DNA of 6,226 nt from CAYJFQ01 sp964369955 (GTDB lineage Bacteria; Bacillota_I; Bacilli_A; Erysipelotrichales; Erysipelotrichaceae). The DNA is taken from NCBI GenBank assembly GCA_964369955.1, contig CAYJFQ010000025.1:1-6226 (forward strand), in the 5' to 3' direction. Positions within the stretch are counted from its first letter, which is position 1. Each line of letters starts with the position of its first letter. Position numbers and translations under genes: made by a program. The notes under the pieces were generated by a model that was given only the letters and a program-made list of their open reading frames with translations, did not search any database and was not told the DNA's origin. Below, one piece after another: positions 6,191-6,226 of this stretch.

Positions 6191-6226
6191 TGGTGGCTCC
6201 GGCCGGAATTGAACCAGCGACACAAG
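6191..6226 (-). tRNA. 3' end of a tRNA gene, probably tRNA-Phe, cut by the window edge
   Basis: Read on minus, the piece ends in an encoded CCA (6193-6191) after discriminator A (6194). It has the 3' acceptor strand CGGAGCC (6201-6195), a T-arm with stem GCTGG/CCGGC, one G-T pair and loop TTCAATT, and a five-base variable loop GTGTC. The anticodon lies outside. The variable loop, discriminator A and the CTTGTGTC string match tRNA-Phe of many Firmicutes as I remember them. The 3' end probably served as the attachment site for the adjacent integrase. Confidence 0.8.

Overview
The window is strongly AT-rich DNA using the standard code (TGG for Trp, TGA as a stop), with AGGAG-type ribosome binding sites, Gram-positive-style signal peptides, and ISL3- and IS30-family remnants. 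All of this points to a low-GC Firmicute (Bacilli or a close relative); I cannot name the species. It reads as the decaying end of a genomic island lying against a tRNA gene. Nearly every larger gene is broken, while two small membrane-protein genes still look intact.

Layout, left to right. (1) 1-924, minus strand: an open, 3'-truncated gene for a membrane protein with two TM hairpins and bacterial-PH-like segments, with its own promoter at about 981-1008. (2) 1037-2092, minus: a pseudogene for a secreted protein with a WapA/RHS-type N-terminus and a glycine-rich region of pretoxin type. It has two stop codons inside the signal peptide and two compensating frameshifts. (3) 2484-3634, plus: a fossil ISL3-family transposase in at least six frame segments; an A/T-flanked hairpin at 3693-3730 follows it. 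(4) 3824-4866, minus: a two-gene unit. The upstream gene (4108-4866) encodes a secreted protein of about 250 residues and is broken. The downstream gene (3824-4108) encodes an intact 94-residue two-TM protein and overlaps the upstream stop codon by one base. A sigma-A-type promoter (5019-5046), a nine-codon ORF with a strong RBS, and a 9-mer repeated at 30-31 bp spacing precede the unit. (5) 5345-5976, minus: the 5' part of an IS30-family element, cut off within the catalytic domain. (6) 5977-6117, plus: the C-terminal end of a tyrosine recombinase, then an 11-bp tandem repeat, a terminator, and the 3' end of a minus-strand tRNA (probably tRNA-Phe) running off the right edge.

Interpretation (inference). 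An integrative element once sat at the tRNA 3' end. IS30 inserted into its integrase gene, and a later deletion removed most of both. The cargo looks like two secreted, possibly antagonistic proteins, each followed on the same strand by a membrane-protein gene. The secreted partners are dead and the membrane partners are open, as expected if the latter are immunity functions that outlive their toxins. The most interesting candidate is the coupled pair at 3824-4866 with its elaborate upstream region. No family could be assigned to that pair from sequence alone.
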